64,000 nt of DNA from Pseudanabaena sp. Salubria-1 (GTDB taxonomy: Bacteria > Cyanobacteriota > Cyanobacteriia > Pseudanabaenales > Pseudanabaenaceae). Where the stretch lies: the NCBI GenBank assembly GCA_023336205.1, contig JALQCR010000007.1, positions 153,804-217,803 on the forward strand, written 5' to 3'. Below are positions 17,459-28,212 of the stretch, one piece after another. Within the stretch, counting starts at the first letter, position 1. Every line of letters begins with the position of its first letter. The notes under the pieces were generated by a model. The model had not been told where the DNA came from. It saw only the letters and a list, made by a program, of their open reading frames with translations, and made no database searches. The position numbers were made by a program, and so were the translations under genes.

Positions 17459-18481
17459 ATGCCTGTCGCGGATAGGAATCTAGAGCATGTCTCCAGTATG
17501 TCAGATTACCTTTTTCCCATCACCTATTCCACCCTTGCACCTCAAGCATTGGTGGATCGCGTGCTGTGCCGCTATGGCATTGGTGAAATTACCAGTTGTG
17601 TATTCTGGATGCGGGGATTGAGCGACATCTATCTAGTAGAAGCAGGCGATCGCCGTTATGTCCTGAGGGTTTCCCACGCTCATTGGCGCTCTAAAGCAGA
17701 AATCGAATTTGAATTAGAATTATTAGCTTTTTTGCACAAAAATTATATTCCTGTCGCATATCCCCTCACAACTAATGATGGACGACTAGCGATTGAAATT
17801 CCAGCGCTTGAAGGTAAACGCTATGCTGCTTTATTCACTTATGCCGCAGGTAAAGTTGCTGTGGGAGATCTGAATAAAGCACAAGCGCAAAAATTAGGAG
17901 AGACCTTAGCAAGGCTCCATGGCACTGCCCAAAACTTTAACTGTCATATCGATCGCCCTCATTTGACGATCAACTATTTACTAGATGACTCACTTCACGA
18001 TCTTTCACCATTTTTGCTGGGATCTGCACGTTCATATATGACCGATGCGATTGCCCATATCAAAGAGCAAATCCATCATTTACCCAAAGAATTTCCTGTT
18101 TGGAGCATCTGTTGGGGTGATCCGCACAGTGGTAATGTGCATTTTACAGAAACCAACGAGATCACCCTATTTGATTTTGATCAATGCGGTTATGGCTGGC
18201 GAGCATTTGACATTGCCAAGTTTTTGCAAGTAACTTTGCAAGCGGGCATCAGTCCTAGTGTGCGCAAAGCTTTTTTGCAAGGCTACCAGTCATCGCAGCC
18301 CCTTGAAGACATTGAGCTGAAATGTATGAAACCCTTAATCCAAGCCGCACAGATCTGGTCATGGGCGATCAGTGTCAAATCTGCGATCGTGCACAATCAC
18401 AGCAAACTCGATGCTAGTTACTTCCACCAACGTCTTGAGCATTTTAAGATGTTGCGATCGCCTGACTGGAAACCTTTTTAA
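17459..18481 (+). CDS. APH/homoserine-kinase-like phosphotransferase
   Basis: About 340 residues from the ATG at 17459 (a TTG nine bases upstream is also in frame). Protein-kinase-like small-molecule kinase fold: an RYVLRVSHAHWR lysine/arginine strand, the catalytic loop ICWGDPHSGNVHFTE (a variant of HxDxxxxN with W-G-D), and the metal-binding LFDFDQCGYGWRAFDIAKF. It resembles the phosphotransferase-enzyme/homoserine-kinase-II family; the substrate is unknown. It is flanked by noncoding DNA and ends before a 28-bp hairpin, so it is probably monocistronic. Confidence 0.82.
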   Translation: MPVADRNLEHVSSMSDYLFPITYSTLAPQALVDRVLCRYGIGEITSCVFWMRGLSDIYLVEAGDRRYVLRVSHAHWRSKAEIEFELELLAFLHKNYIPVAYPLTTNDGRLAIEIPALEGKRYAALFTYAAGKVAVGDLNKAQAQKLGETLARLHGTAQNFNCHIDRPHLTINYLLDDSLHDLSPFLLGSARSYMTDAIAHIKEQIHHLPKEFPVWSICWGDPHSGNVHFTETNEITLFDFDQCGYGWRAFDIAKFLQVTLQAGISPSVRKAFLQGYQSSQPLEDIELKCMKPLIQAAQIWSWAISVKSAIVHNHSKLDASYFHQRLEHFKMLRSPDWKPF

Positions 18482-18513
18482 TTTATAGCAAGGCTCAAAT
18501 TACAACGCTTTGT

Positions 18514-18572
18514 GCACAAAAACAAAAGAGAATGACGGCGCAAAGCGCCGTCATTCTCTTTTGTTTTTGTGC
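18514..18572. terminator. 28-bp perfect hairpin after the phosphotransferase gene
   Basis: Arms 18514-18541 and 18545-18572 are exact complements; the loop is AAA closed by GCGC/GCGC. Located 33 bases after the stop codon. Confidence 0.75.
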
Positions 18573-18657
18573 AGGAACAGTTAACAAGGCTGACTATAAT
18601 TGAGATTTAATAGTTATTAACAAAAGAAAAACTATCTTAAACTATTCTCAGTAAATC

Positions 18658-19149
18658 ATGAAATATTGGCGATTTATCACTGGCATCATCCTAGCGACAA
18701 TCTTATTTTTAAACCCATTGCCAGTACATGCCGCTAGCTCCTCTAGTGTCACTGGTTCAATCCTCAATAAAGCAGAAGGTGAAGATTTCTCTGGAAAAAA
18801 CTTAATTCGGGCTGAGTTTACTAGCGTTACCTTAAAGAATGCAAATTTTACAAATGCTGATTTACGAGGAGCACTTTTCAATGGCGTTTTATTAGATGGA
18901 GCCAATCTACATGGAAGCGACTTTAGCTCGGGAATAGCCTATGTCACGAGATTTAAGAATGTTGATTTGAGTGACGCAATCTTAGCCGATACAAACATGC
19001 TGCGATCGACATTTGATAATGTTGATGTCACAGGTGCTGATTTCAGCAATGCGCTGCTAGATGTTCAACAATTAAAGAAGCTTTGTATTAATGCATCTGG
19101 GACTAACTCGAAAACAGGTGTTGATACTCGCGAATCTCTAGGCTGTTAA
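18658..19149 (+). CDS. Secreted pentapeptide-repeat protein
   Basis: 163 residues. A signal peptide (MKYWRFITGIILATILFLNP...HA) is followed by pentapeptide repeats from about residue 40 to 140, such as NLIRAEFTSVTLKNANFTNADLRGALFNG, with the A(D/N)LxX periodicity that forms a right-handed quadrilateral beta-helix. Two Cys near the C-terminus (LCINA, SLGC) could form a disulfide. Similar small proteins occur in the cyanobacterial thylakoid lumen. No partner can be inferred; function unknown. Confidence 0.85.
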   Translation: MKYWRFITGIILATILFLNPLPVHAASSSSVTGSILNKAEGEDFSGKNLIRAEFTSVTLKNANFTNADLRGALFNGVLLDGANLHGSDFSSGIAYVTRFKNVDLSDAILADTNMLRSTFDNVDVTGADFSNALLDVQQLKKLCINASGTNSKTGVDTRESLGC

Positions 19150-19150
19150 T

Positions 19151-19181
19151 AAAAAAAGGAGCGCATTGCGCTCCTTTTTTT
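19151..19181. terminator. Bidirectional terminator between pentapeptide gene and kaiC
   Basis: Arms 19151-19164 and 19168-19181 (14 bp, seven A/T outermost), loop ATT closed by GCGC/GCGC. It sits between two convergent genes and touches the kaiC stop codon. Confidence 0.85.
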
Positions 19182-20746
19182 TACTCTAAAGGTTCAACGG
19201 ATACGCCTCGAATGATCCGCGACAGTTCCGATTTTTCATCCACCGATACTCGTGTTGGTGAACCACTCAAAATTCGCTCAAATCCTTGGAATGAATCCTT
19301 GATTTGTGCGCCTTCATCAGTAATCACATACTCACGAATACGGCTGTCATGGCGCGATCCCCGCATCTTGAATACATTGACTGCCCGCGACATTTGTCCA
19401 CGAATTTCTACATATTGCAACAGAATAATCGTGTCTGTAATCGTCGAAATATGTGACTCAGTAATTGAATGCGAACCCATGAACTGATCGGTTGTATTCG
19501 TAAATAAGCCCGTAATTTCTTCTTGCTTAACATAGCCAGTTAAACCAATCACGAATTGACGGAAGGTATTGTTGCTGACACCTCTAGCCAATGCTGACAA
19601 GGAATCGATCGCAATACGAGATGGCTTGAATGTCTCGATTTCCGACTTAATTACCTGTAAATGATCTTCTAATCCTGAGGACTCAGGGTAAACACAAATA
19701 ATTTTTAGTAAGCCAGAACTTTCCCATTTATCAAAGTCGGTTCCCCAAGATGAAGCATTGCGAGTAAGCTGTTGGCGAGACTCCTCATAGGCAAACAAAA
19801 TAGCCCGTTCGCCATTTTCGCAACCATTTTCAATAAACTTACTGACCATTAAGGTTTTACCAGTGCCAGTTGCCCCAGTGGTAAGAATGATCGAATCTTT
19901 AAAATAACCACCACCGCACATTTCGTCAAGTGTCGTGATACCTGAAGAGACTCTGGTATTAGATGACTTTTGCGTGAGGCGCATCGCTCCAAGAGGGAAT
20001 ATGTTAATACCTTTGCTGGTCATCGTAAATGGGAATTCGCCCTTCATGTGGGTTGTTCCCCTCAGCTTAAGGATCTCGGCAGTACGATGGCGGCGTTCCC
20101 CATCAAGGACATTTCTTAAAATAATTACATTATCGGAAACAAATTCTTCTACCCCAAACCTTGCTACAGGACCATACTCTAACTCGCGCTCAGTTGTCAT
20201 GACAGTCGTTACGCCCAGAGACTTGAGACGAGCCACGATCCGAAATATTTCCCGACGGACTAAACCTAGAGAGTCATATTGTTGAAAGATCGCTGTCATC
20301 GAATCAATGGAGATCCGTTTTGCTTTGTACTTGATAATTGCATATTGGATGCGTTCGATCAGGGCTGAAAGGTCAAAATCGCCTACTACTTCTTGACCTT
20401 CAGGATCAGGAGAAGCATCAAGTATAAATAATCTCCCTTCATCGATCAGTTTTTGGAGATCCCAATTAAAACTATGGGCGTTTTTAATAATGTCAGATGG
20501 TGACTCTTCAAAAGTAACAAATACACCATGCTCATCTAAGCCCGTAATGCCGTTATAGAGAAACTGCATTGACAAAAGGGTTTTTCCAGTGCCAGATGTA
20601 CCACTGACAAGAGTAGATCGTCCCTTTGGTAAGCCTCCGTGAGTAATGTCATCTAACCCCTCGATCATAGTACGTAACTTCTGTACGCCTAACTCTTGCC
20701 TCTTAGTATCGTTGCTATCATTTTTTTCAATTGATGGGCTAGTCAT
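19181..20746 (-). CDS. kaiC: Circadian clock ATPase/autokinase KaiC
   Basis: 521 residues from the ATG at 20746 (a TTG two codons upstream is in frame). Two RecA-like domains: CI with Walker A GTSGTGKT and CII with GATGTGKT, each followed by a FEESP/YEESR catalytic-glutamate segment. The CII autophosphorylation pair Ser-Thr is present in [16 protein letters not shown]. The C-terminal A-loop and tail are present. KaiC hexamers keep time by phosphorylation under KaiA and KaiB control. The start overlaps the end of kaiB by 8 bp, implying translational coupling in a kaiBC unit. Confidence 0.97.
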   Translation of the reverse strand: MTSPSIEKNDSNDTKRQELGVQKLRTMIEGLDDITHGGLPKGRSTLVSGTSGTGKTLLSMQFLYNGITGLDEHGVFVTFEESPSDIIKNAHSFNWDLQKLIDEGRLFILDASPDPEGQEVVGDFDLSALIERIQYAIIKYKAKRISIDSMTAIFQQYDSLGLVRREIFRIVARLKSLGVTTVMTTERELEYGPVARFGVEEFVSDNVIILRNVLDGERRHRTAEILKLRGTTHMKGEFPFTMTSKGINIFPLGAMRLTQKSSNTRVSSGITTLDEMCGGGYFKDSIILTTGATGTGKTLMVSKFIENGCENGERAILFAYEESRQQLTRNASSWGTDFDKWESSGLLKIICVYPESSGLEDHLQVIKSEIETFKPSRIAIDSLSALARGVSNNTFRQFVIGLTGYVKQEEITGLFTNTTDQFMGSHSITESHISTITDTIILLQYVEIRGQMSRAVNVFKMRGSRHDSRIREYVITDEGAQIKDSFQGFERILSGSPTRVSVDEKSELSRIIRGVSVEPLE

Positions 20747-21038
20747 TGCCAATTAATTCCTCATATAGTAAGTCTAGTCCGATTAAGACTTTTTCACGAT
20801 CAGACAGATCGCCAATAATTTTTCTAACTGGCGGCGGTAAAACCTTCGCTAAAGTAGGAGTAGCAAGAATTTTATCTTCTTCAGCTAGTTGCGGATTTTT
20901 AAGCACATCAATGACTTTCAATGTATAAACTCCTTGAAATTCTTTCTCAAGGATATCGTTGAGCATTTTCAGTGCTCTCACCGAATTTGGCGTGTTGCCT
21001 GCGACGTAGAGTTTTAGGACGTAGGTTTTACGAATCAT
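20739..21038 (-). CDS. kaiB: Circadian clock protein KaiB
   Basis: 99 residues from the ATG at 21038, where [20 protein letters not shown] aligns with the conserved KaiB N-terminus; the longer frame to 21152 adds 38 unrelated residues. The highly conserved body includes [20 protein letters not shown] and [24 protein letters not shown]. KaiB is the fold-switching protein that binds KaiC CI and sequesters KaiA. It overlaps kaiC by 8 bp. The 218-bp gap to kaiA should carry the kaiBC promoter; I see no clear element. Confidence 0.96.
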   Translation of the reverse strand: MIRKTYVLKLYVAGNTPNSVRALKMLNDILEKEFQGVYTLKVIDVLKNPQLAEEDKILATPTLAKVLPPPVRKIIGDLSDREKVLIGLDLLYEELIGND

Positions 21039-21256
21039 TTCATTAATCTTGGTTGCATCGACTATTTGTAATGTATCTCTTAAACTTCTAGAAAATAAAT
21101 CTTTGCATTTAGGGATGCCATAGATGAGCATAAACAGTGTAGACAAAATCAAAATATATGTATATATGTGATTTCCAAGCTTTGAAATGGATTCGTCAGC
21201 ACTATCTTTTACTTTAGCTTTATAAGTATTTAAGTAAAGGTATTTTGAAGATGATT

Positions 21257-22138
21257 TTAAGATCTTGGAATTGAGCGTCGATATAGCTCACATAGGTGAG
21301 CAATCATGTCAATTAGCGTAATTCGATAGTCTAGTAAAATTTCATCGTTTCGACCTTCTAGCCTCAATTGTTTAGCAAAGTCGTCCATCAGTTCCATATG
21401 AATTTCTAGAACTTGTGACACAGAGAGATCTGCAAAAAATGAGAGGTTAACAAATTCATCAATTTTTTGATTTAACCCTTCATTCTTTTCTAAGAAGTAT
21501 TCTAAGATGATCGACCTATATATGTTTTTTAAGCGATCGAGATACTCTTTCCTATCTTCCTGAGATAGGTTGCGCAGAAATAATCGTGAATCGCGTTTGT
21601 AATACACCCCCAAATACCCCAATCTTTCATTGAGTTTATCAGCTAGCCTTTGTTGTTGCACACTTAAAGATTCAGAAGCATCACTGTCAGGAATATTGAC
21701 ATAGACTTGATGTCTAACTTGGGGCGAGATCTTAATAAAAGTGGCGATCGCCTGATCAATAATCGTTGGCAGCTCTTGAAGCTGGGCAAGATTAATACTG
21801 ATACTGGCTCGATAAAAATCTTTTGATTCGCTCTGTTCATAGGGAGTTTCGCTGTGTTCATAAAGATCCTCTAGAACTAGTATCGTAGGCATAAAAATGT
21901 TTAACATTCCAAGATGATCGATGACAGCCTCGACATCTCGAATAACATTTTTAAATATAACTAGACAATCTTGGGCATTTTGCGTTTTTGTTAATAAACT
22001 TACAAGTGCTTCTAATTCGCAAACAACTGTAATGGTGTATCGATCTTCTGGCAGAAACTTTGCAAGAGCAGCTTTTGTTTGGCTGACATTAGCTTCATCC
22101 ACCAAACAGCATACTTGTAGATTAGAAATAACAGGCAC
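21257..22138 (-). CDS. kaiA: Circadian clock protein KaiA
   Basis: 293 residues with a GTG start at 22138. The N-terminal ~150 residues form a pseudo-receiver (no phosphoacceptor: [12 protein letters not shown]). The C-terminal helical domain is the conserved part: [28 protein letters not shown] and [29 protein letters not shown], which bind the KaiC A-loop and promote KaiC phosphorylation. Full-length KaiA with an N-terminal pseudo-receiver indicates a complete three-protein oscillator. It is upstream of kaiB on the same strand. Confidence 0.96.
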   Translation of the reverse strand: MPVISNLQVCCLVDEANVSQTKAALAKFLPEDRYTITVVCELEALVSLLTKTQNAQDCLVIFKNVIRDVEAVIDHLGMLNIFMPTILVLEDLYEHSETPYEQSESKDFYRASISINLAQLQELPTIIDQAIATFIKISPQVRHQVYVNIPDSDASESLSVQQQRLADKLNERLGYLGVYYKRDSRLFLRNLSQEDRKEYLDRLKNIYRSIILEYFLEKNEGLNQKIDEFVNLSFFADLSVSQVLEIHMELMDDFAKQLRLEGRNDEILLDYRITLIDMIAHLCELYRRSIPRS

Positions 22139-22298
22139 GGGCTATTGGCGATTAAAATGGCTGGATTTTATCTTAAGCTTTATTTTCGCACTTAAATGGC
22201 GAAATCATGTGAAATTGATGATCATACTAAATATATAAATTTACAGACTGTTAGTGATACATGGCACTTACAGTGCTTTTCTTTAAGCAAAAAAGCTT

Positions 22299-22349
22299 CA
22301 ATAAATTGGGTAAAATTGTTGTAGGACAACAATTTTACCCAATTTATTG
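22299..22349. repeat. 24-bp perfect hairpin in the kaiA / hybrid kinase divergent gap
   Basis: Arms 22299-22322 and 22326-22349 are exact complements with an AGG loop (closed by TTGT/ACAA, not GC). It lies between divergent genes, where a terminator is not expected, about 55 bases before the kinase start, so it could be in the 5' leader. Confidence 0.65.
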
Positions 22350-22405
22350 GCTAGGGTTTTAGCAAAAAGCACGGTACTAACTTCAACCCGTAGGCGTTTC
22401 AGCAT

Positions 22406-24796
22406 ATGGACTCCGTCATTTTAAATCAGTCTTTAGAGATATATGGACAGTCGCTAGTAGCAATTTGCCGACTGCCCACCCATACTGCTGAGGCCTTAAC
22501 CCTTCTTAAAAAAGGATGGTCCAATGTTGTGGTGTTAGATCAAAACGATTTGCCACAGGGTTTATTTAATGCAAGATGTCTATTAAACTGGCAATCTCAG
22601 ACGGATAGTTGCGCGTTTGTTGCTCCATCGATCGCATTGGTTGATATTGATCTTGAGCCATTACCTACGATCTCGATCTCGATGACGATCTCGGATTTTT
22701 TGCAAAGGATTTCGCAATATCGTCACTCAGCGGAAATATGGGCTTTAGTAGATAAAAATGGCAAATTTACATCACTTTTGGAGGTTTCGAGTCTCTTGAG
22801 ATCGCTGGTACAAGCCGAGCAAAACCAAAGCCCATCCGTAGCCTCGTTATTATTGCCACTAATTTATCAATTACCTCTGCCCGTGATGGTTAGCGATCGC
22901 GAAGGGGCGATCGTCGGTATGAACTCCGCATGGCGTAACAGCTTACATGCAATACCCAGTAATGCTGAATCTATTAGCAATATATCTACTAATAATCAAG
23001 TTGAAAATTCTCCCCAATTATTGCAACCAAATCTACCAGTCACACATCAGTTTTGTACTACTGACGGTGCATCTTTCACTTGGCAGGTGACTAGTGTTGC
23101 TTTGCAAGGTAGTCTCAAAGGACTGGATCTAGCGATCGCCTTCGACATCACCGCTCAAAAGAATCTGGCTCAAGAGCTATCAGGACTGAGCCGTGTCAAA
23201 GATGAGTTTTTGACCTGTATCAATCATGAGCTAAAAACGCCTTTAACCTCAGTAATTGGGATTGCTAGCCTATTAAGCAACAACACCTTTGGTGAACTGA
23301 ATGAGCGCCAAAGTCGCTATGTGAAGATGATTCATCAAAGCGGTCGGCAATTAGTTTCGATTATTGACAATATTTTTGACCTCGCCAAAGCCGAGTCGGG
23401 GCAACTAGAACTATATGCTGAGACTGTATCTGTAAAAGATATTTGCCAAAAAAGCATCCAACAGGTTAAGAAGCTCGTTCAACAAGATTCCACAATTTTC
23501 CGAAACTATCAATTTGAGGAAGGCTGGGAACTAGATATTCAATTAGATATTGATCCAACAGTGCAAACGATCTATGCAGATGAAACTAGGTTGCAGCAAA
23601 TGCTCCTCAACTTACTTTCAAATGCTTTTAAGTTTAGTTTTTTCCCATCGGAATTAGTTGATGATTTACCATCTATCCCTCCCCAAATAGGCGTTACAGT
23701 ACGATGGTGGGAAGGTTGGCTCGCCATCACTGTTTGGGATCAGGGGATTGGCATTCCTGAAGAGAAACAAAGTCTAGTATTTCAAAAATTTCAACAGGTC
23801 GAAAATGTCCTGACTCGACGTTTTGAAGGTACTGGCGCAAGCTTGCTATTAACCAGACACTTAGCCCGTTTGCATGGTGGCGATATTACCTTTGTTTCAC
23901 AGGTAGATGTGGGCAGTCAGTTTACAATTTTGTTGCCTCCTGAGACTAGCCGTAATCATCTTCAATTAGAGCAACTTGATAAACGTATTGATATCAGTCA
24001 TGGTCGCTTAGTATTGATTGTGGAAACTTCTACGGAGGCTGTGGATTGGCTAAGAAATACTTTGGCGGATTTCAATTATCAAGTAGTAATTGCGCGATCG
24101 GGAACTGAAGCTTTAGAAAAAGCAAGACGTTTACAACCTTGTTTGATTTTGTTAAGTCCAAATGTGCCGATGTTATCGGGTTGGGATGTTTTAGCGTTAC
24201 TTAAAGGTGATGCAGTAACGCAGCACATTCGTGTAGTGATGATGAAACATGCTGATGAGCCTAAAATCAATTCACATCTAGCGGATGGAATTTTGATCAA
24301 ACCAATCAAATCAGAAGAACTTAGTGTATTTCTGCCCAACTATGTGGTAGCTCCAAAATCTCTCAAGTTCTTATACTTAAGTCAAAATTTGGAAGACTCT
24401 GTAATCAGATTAATCCAAGATCTTGGTCATAGCCTATTAGAGGCTGAAGACTTGCCTCAAGGGGATGCGTTATCCAAAATTTGGCAGCCAGATTTACTTT
24501 TACTGAATGGCGATAATCAGTTTTTGTTGCAGTATTTAGAAGATATTAGTCATTTAGAGTTGTTCTCCAGCTTACCAATCTTGATCATTACCAAGTCAAC
24601 GATCGCGGAAATTAATTGGTTACAAAAGCGATTTGCAAATCTAAATTTACATGCTTGTCAAAGTCTAGATTTAGATAATGTAAATACAGCTAAAGCCGAG
24701 ATTTTGTTGGCTTTGCATCAGTCGATCACTAATGCTATAAGTTATGTTGTTCCGCTATCTTTTGCGAATATAGCAAGCATAAGCCGCGATCGCTAA
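22406..24796 (+). CDS. Hybrid histidine kinase with CBS-like N-terminus and two pseudo-receivers
   Basis: 796 residues, no TM segments, so cytoplasmic. Order: a CBS-pair-like region (about 1-135), a PAS-like segment (about 150-250), HisKA with H274 in FLTCINHELKTPLTSVIG, HATPase (about 385-510, VWDQGIGIPEEK and GTGASLLLTRHLARLHGGD), then two receiver-like domains. The first (about 530-645) reads LILLSPNVPMLSGWD where the acceptor Asp should be; the second (about 655-780) reads LLLLNGDNQF. Neither has a canonical phosphorylatable Asp. It is divergent from kaiA, so a link to the clock is possible but only inferred from position. Confidence 0.82.
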   Translation: MDSVILNQSLEIYGQSLVAICRLPTHTAEALTLLKKGWSNVVVLDQNDLPQGLFNARCLLNWQSQTDSCAFVAPSIALVDIDLEPLPTISISMTISDFLQRISQYRHSAEIWALVDKNGKFTSLLEVSSLLRSLVQAEQNQSPSVASLLLPLIYQLPLPVMVSDREGAIVGMNSAWRNSLHAIPSNAESISNISTNNQVENSPQLLQPNLPVTHQFCTTDGASFTWQVTSVALQGSLKGLDLAIAFDITAQKNLAQELSGLSRVKDEFLTCINHELKTPLTSVIGIASLLSNNTFGELNERQSRYVKMIHQSGRQLVSIIDNIFDLAKAESGQLELYAETVSVKDICQKSIQQVKKLVQQDSTIFRNYQFEEGWELDIQLDIDPTVQTIYADETRLQQMLLNLLSNAFKFSFFPSELVDDLPSIPPQIGVTVRWWEGWLAITVWDQGIGIPEEKQSLVFQKFQQVENVLTRRFEGTGASLLLTRHLARLHGGDITFVSQVDVGSQFTILLPPETSRNHLQLEQLDKRIDISHGRLVLIVETSTEAVDWLRNTLADFNYQVVIARSGTEALEKARRLQPCLILLSPNVPMLSGWDVLALLKGDAVTQHIRVVMMKHADEPKINSHLADGILIKPIKSEELSVFLPNYVVAPKSLKFLYLSQNLEDSVIRLIQDLGHSLLEAEDLPQGDALSKIWQPDLLLLNGDNQFLLQYLEDISHLELFSSLPILIITKSTIAEINWLQKRFANLNLHACQSLDLDNVNTAKAEILLALHQSITNAISYVVPLSFANIASISRDR

Positions 24797-24980
24797 TTTT
24801 CGCAATAGATTATAGTTACATCTAAGTTTTGAGCCATTTCGCGGAACAAAGTTGGCGATAGATTAAGCTAGATTTAAGAGGTATTATGTTATTTAGCTAT
24901 AAGTAATTTATTTCATGATTGTTTAGCCAAGAATGTTAGGGTGATCGCTAACTTGTGTATATAAAAATCAAAATAGTAAT

Positions 24981-25011
24981 CTTAAAAGCGGCGCTTTGCG
25001 TCGCTTTTAAG
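24981..25011. repeat. 14-bp hairpin upstream of the amide-sensor cyclase
   Basis: Arms 24981-24994 and 24998-25011 pair with one mismatch; the loop is TTT closed by GCGC/GCGT. Located between the hybrid kinase and the cyclase gene; it may terminate the former, 185 bp after its stop. The rest of the 24797-25055 gap shows no gene. Confidence 0.55.
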
Positions 25012-26687
25012 TAGATAAGTAAAAATATCAATTTTAAGGTAGGGAGTATCGACCAATGAATCGAGAGGCTAAGTCCTTAAATATTGAAAATAACAATAGG
25101 GCTGAAGTCATCCGTATTGGTGTGATGCATTTTCCCAGCGACATTCTTGGAAATGGCGATGCACTGATCAAAGATGCAACCTTGATGGCGATCGCAGAGA
25201 TTAATCAATCGGGAGGCATATTAGGAAAAATTGTCGAACCAATTGTTGTAGATATCGCTTCTAATGACTACAACATTACGGTGCAAGCTCGATATTTGCT
25301 ATCAGAATTAAATATTAGCAACTTATTTGGCGGAGGATCATCTTCATCTCGCAAAAGTATTATCCCTATCCTAGAAAAGCATCAAGCTCAACTTTGGTAT
25401 CCCTATTATTATGAGGGTCTAGAATCCTCTAAAAATGTATTTTATACGGGCGCTTGTCCTAATCAGGTTGTACAACCAGCAGTTAATTGGTTATTACAAA
25501 ACAAAGGGAATAATATTTACTTAATCGGAACCGATGGAATTTATTCACGTACGGTTAACAAAATTATTCGCGCTCAAATCAAACAGCAAAATGGCTTGTT
25601 ATTACATGAAGATTATATCTCTCATGAAATGCGTGAATACCAAGATAGTATTGCCAAAATTAAGCATATTGTCCCTGAAGTTGTCATTAGTACATTGAAT
25701 TCAGAAAAATCTGTAGCTTTTTTACAGCAATATGCCAAAGCTGGAATTCAAGCGAAAGATATTCCTGTTTTATCAATGCGATTAACGGATGTGGAACTGC
25801 GACAACTCAGCCAAAACATTGATGATCCATCTGCGATCGCGGGACATCTTGCTTGTGCCAATTATTTTCAAAGCTTAGAAACATTCCAAAATCAAGATTT
25901 TTTGCGTAAAGCTGCTATTTGGTTTGGAGTTGAGCAGGTTCAGCTAGCCGTTAATGCTGTAATGCAATCAGCCTATACTCAAGTATTTCTGTGGAAACAA
26001 GCAGTTGAAGCTGCCCAAACTTTTGATGTATTAACAGTTCGTGAAGCTGTCTATCATCAATTCTGTCTAGCCCCTGCGGGCAAAATGATGATTACAGCCA
26101 ACCATCACATTGACACAGCCTGTCGAGTTGCTGAAGTTGGAGCGACAGGAAAATTTGAAATCTTATACACTGTTGATCCGATTAAACCCCTGCCTTGGTT
26201 GGGAGCTGAAGAGCTAAATCAAAACCAATCAATCGTAGTAATTGAGATGCTTATGGAAATTGCGCAAAGCATTCAGCGAGGTTGGAAATTTGAGAAGGAA
26301 GCTCAAGATCTGGAATTTACAATTACACGCATATTAGGTCGCGGTCAGGGCAAAGGTCGGAACCAACTTGCTCCTGAAATTACCCGCGCTGCGATGTCTA
26401 AAATGTTTAAAGCAAATCAGCGCTTACTCAAAGCGCAATCTGATCTGTTAAATATTGAAGGCGAATTGCGGGAAGCGAATGAATTATTAGAGAGGCGCAT
26501 TGAACAGCGTACGCTCCAATTACAAAAAACGATCAAACGTTTACAAAACGAGGCGGCGGATCGTCAGCAAGCAGAAATACTGTTGCGAGAAAGTCAGCAG
26601 AGATTTTCCGCGATCGCGGAAAATGTCCCAGGAGTTGTCTATCGCGCAGTTTTGCATCCCGATGGTAGAGTCTCAATGCCTTATATT

Positions 26688-28212
26688 CTTTAGTTTGGAC
26701 TAATGGGCAGGTATGAGAGAGGAACCAAAAGACACGAGAAAATTGAGCAGGAGCTTGCAATAGCAAAATCCAGCTCAAAATTGAGAAGAGAAGCAGAACC
26801 TAAATGGCAATTGGATGGGTTGGCGCAGGAGTCTTTTCAGTTTTCTTTCTTTTTGAGGCGTGTTTTTTAACAGTCGGATAGCGAATACGAGGAGGAAGGC
26901 GATCGCCTAAGGAGCGTCCGGGCGATTTACCGCGTAGTTTAGGAGGGATTGCAGGAGTACCAATCGCGGCAATAATTACCGCAAATGATTGAGCGACACG
27001 ACCAGGAGCAAGATTATCCTGAGGAGACTGCCAAGGTAAAGGAGCATCAACACAATCGAGACGAGCGAACCAAAGTTGCCAAGTCATTAAAGGCATCAAA
27101 GCACTCCAACGCTCAGCCGCCTGAGTAGAGGTAATCTGGGGCAGAGTCCAATGTAACCGTTGCTTGGCAAAACGATACCAATGCTCTATGGCAAAGCGAC
27201 GCAAGTATTTTAACCAAAGAGTTTCCAAAGCAGGCATAGTTTTACCCAACCAAGCCAACCACATGGGCTGAAACTTACGGTTGCGCCCCAAGGGTTCAAT
27301 CACCTCAATTCTAAAAATCTGCATCGGTCTTTCTGGAGAAGTACGGAAATGAAAGTCACGCCAATAAGTTACCCGTACCCGACCTATTTTTGGGTCTGTA
27401 ATTTCTATAGTGGTGTCGGCAACAGCCCAAGTTTCTGGGGCATTCAGTTTGAATTTATGCCCATGTTTACAAGGTGCACCACGACCGCTATAGGCAGACG
27501 GAACTCCCCAAACACAGCGATTAGATGCCAAACGTAGTAATAAATCCGCCTCAATATTCGCTGTTGCTTTCACAAAACTTGCATTCCCATATCCTCGGTC
27601 ATAGACAGCTAGGGGGCGTACGCTTAACTGCTTTGTGACTTGTTTGAGTTGGAAGGCAGCTTTACTCACAGGAGTCTCGAAACTGGTGATCCGCTCATGT
27701 TTTATCGGTAGCGCCCAACTCCCACTTGCTTCGGGAATCCACGCCAACGTGCTGTAGCTTTGTCCTACGCCGATACTTTCGTCTTTGCCATGATGGAATC
27801 CTCTTTCCTTCAGCGTTTCCGCATCTGGTCGCAACCACACGCTATTATCTCCAGCCAGACAAGGTTGCTCTTCGGTTGGGATCTCTTGCACCATTAGTTT
27901 CATCAACTTTCCTCTTGCTGGTCGGCTATCGCGCAGTCCCTCATAAATACTTGACCATTTTCGCCGAAATAATGGATTCATTGACAGACTCACATACGAG
28001 CTAATGCTCGGACTTGTCAGGACGGCATCCATTAATTCAAATACTGCATCTTTTCCTGTTCCTAGGTATTCATATATCGACTTGCGAAATTCTTGTAATT
28101 TTTGGAAAATCATAGTAGTCAATGTCAATTTGGTTTATTGATCATTGCTCTTTTGGCAGTTTGTGACATTCACTTCCTGCCTTTCTTTTCTTCTTTTTAG
28201 TCTAAAGTCCAG
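26688..28212. mobile_element. 1525-bp insertion sequence inside the cyclase gene
   Basis: Flanked by direct TATATT at 26682-26687 and 28213-28218. The ends are imperfect inverted repeats: CTTTAGTTTGGACTAA on the left and CTGGACTTTAGACTAA (reverse complement of the right end), 12 of 16 matching. It carries one intact transposase gene on the minus strand. Because the host frame is restored exactly by removal, the insertion is recent. The family is probably IS701/DDE_5-like, judged from the transposase only. Confidence 0.88.
26800..28113 (-). CDS. DDE transposase (DDE_5/IS701-like)
   Basis: 437 residues from the ATG at 28113 (a TTG at 28128 is in frame). DDE-type core features: LAGDNSVWLRPDAETLKERG with a likely first Asp, RPLAVYDRGYGNASFV with the second, and an HWYRFAKQRLHWTLPQ segment near the C-terminus where a catalytic Glu/His would lie. 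The protein looks full length and undamaged. The C-terminal tail is Arg/Lys/Pro-rich. It resembles cyanobacterial DDE_5 'putative transposase' families. Its strand is opposite to the gene it interrupts. Confidence 0.87.
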   Translation of the reverse strand: MIFQKLQEFRKSIYEYLGTGKDAVFELMDAVLTSPSISSYVSLSMNPLFRRKWSSIYEGLRDSRPARGKLMKLMVQEIPTEEQPCLAGDNSVWLRPDAETLKERGFHHGKDESIGVGQSYSTLAWIPEASGSWALPIKHERITSFETPVSKAAFQLKQVTKQLSVRPLAVYDRGYGNASFVKATANIEADLLLRLASNRCVWGVPSAYSGRGAPCKHGHKFKLNAPETWAVADTTIEITDPKIGRVRVTYWRDFHFRTSPERPMQIFRIEVIEPLGRNRKFQPMWLAWLGKTMPALETLWLKYLRRFAIEHWYRFAKQRLHWTLPQITSTQAAERWSALMPLMTWQLWFARLDCVDAPLPWQSPQDNLAPGRVAQSFAVIIAAIGTPAIPPKLRGKSPGRSLGDRLPPRIRYPTVKKHASKRKKTEKTPAPTHPIAI

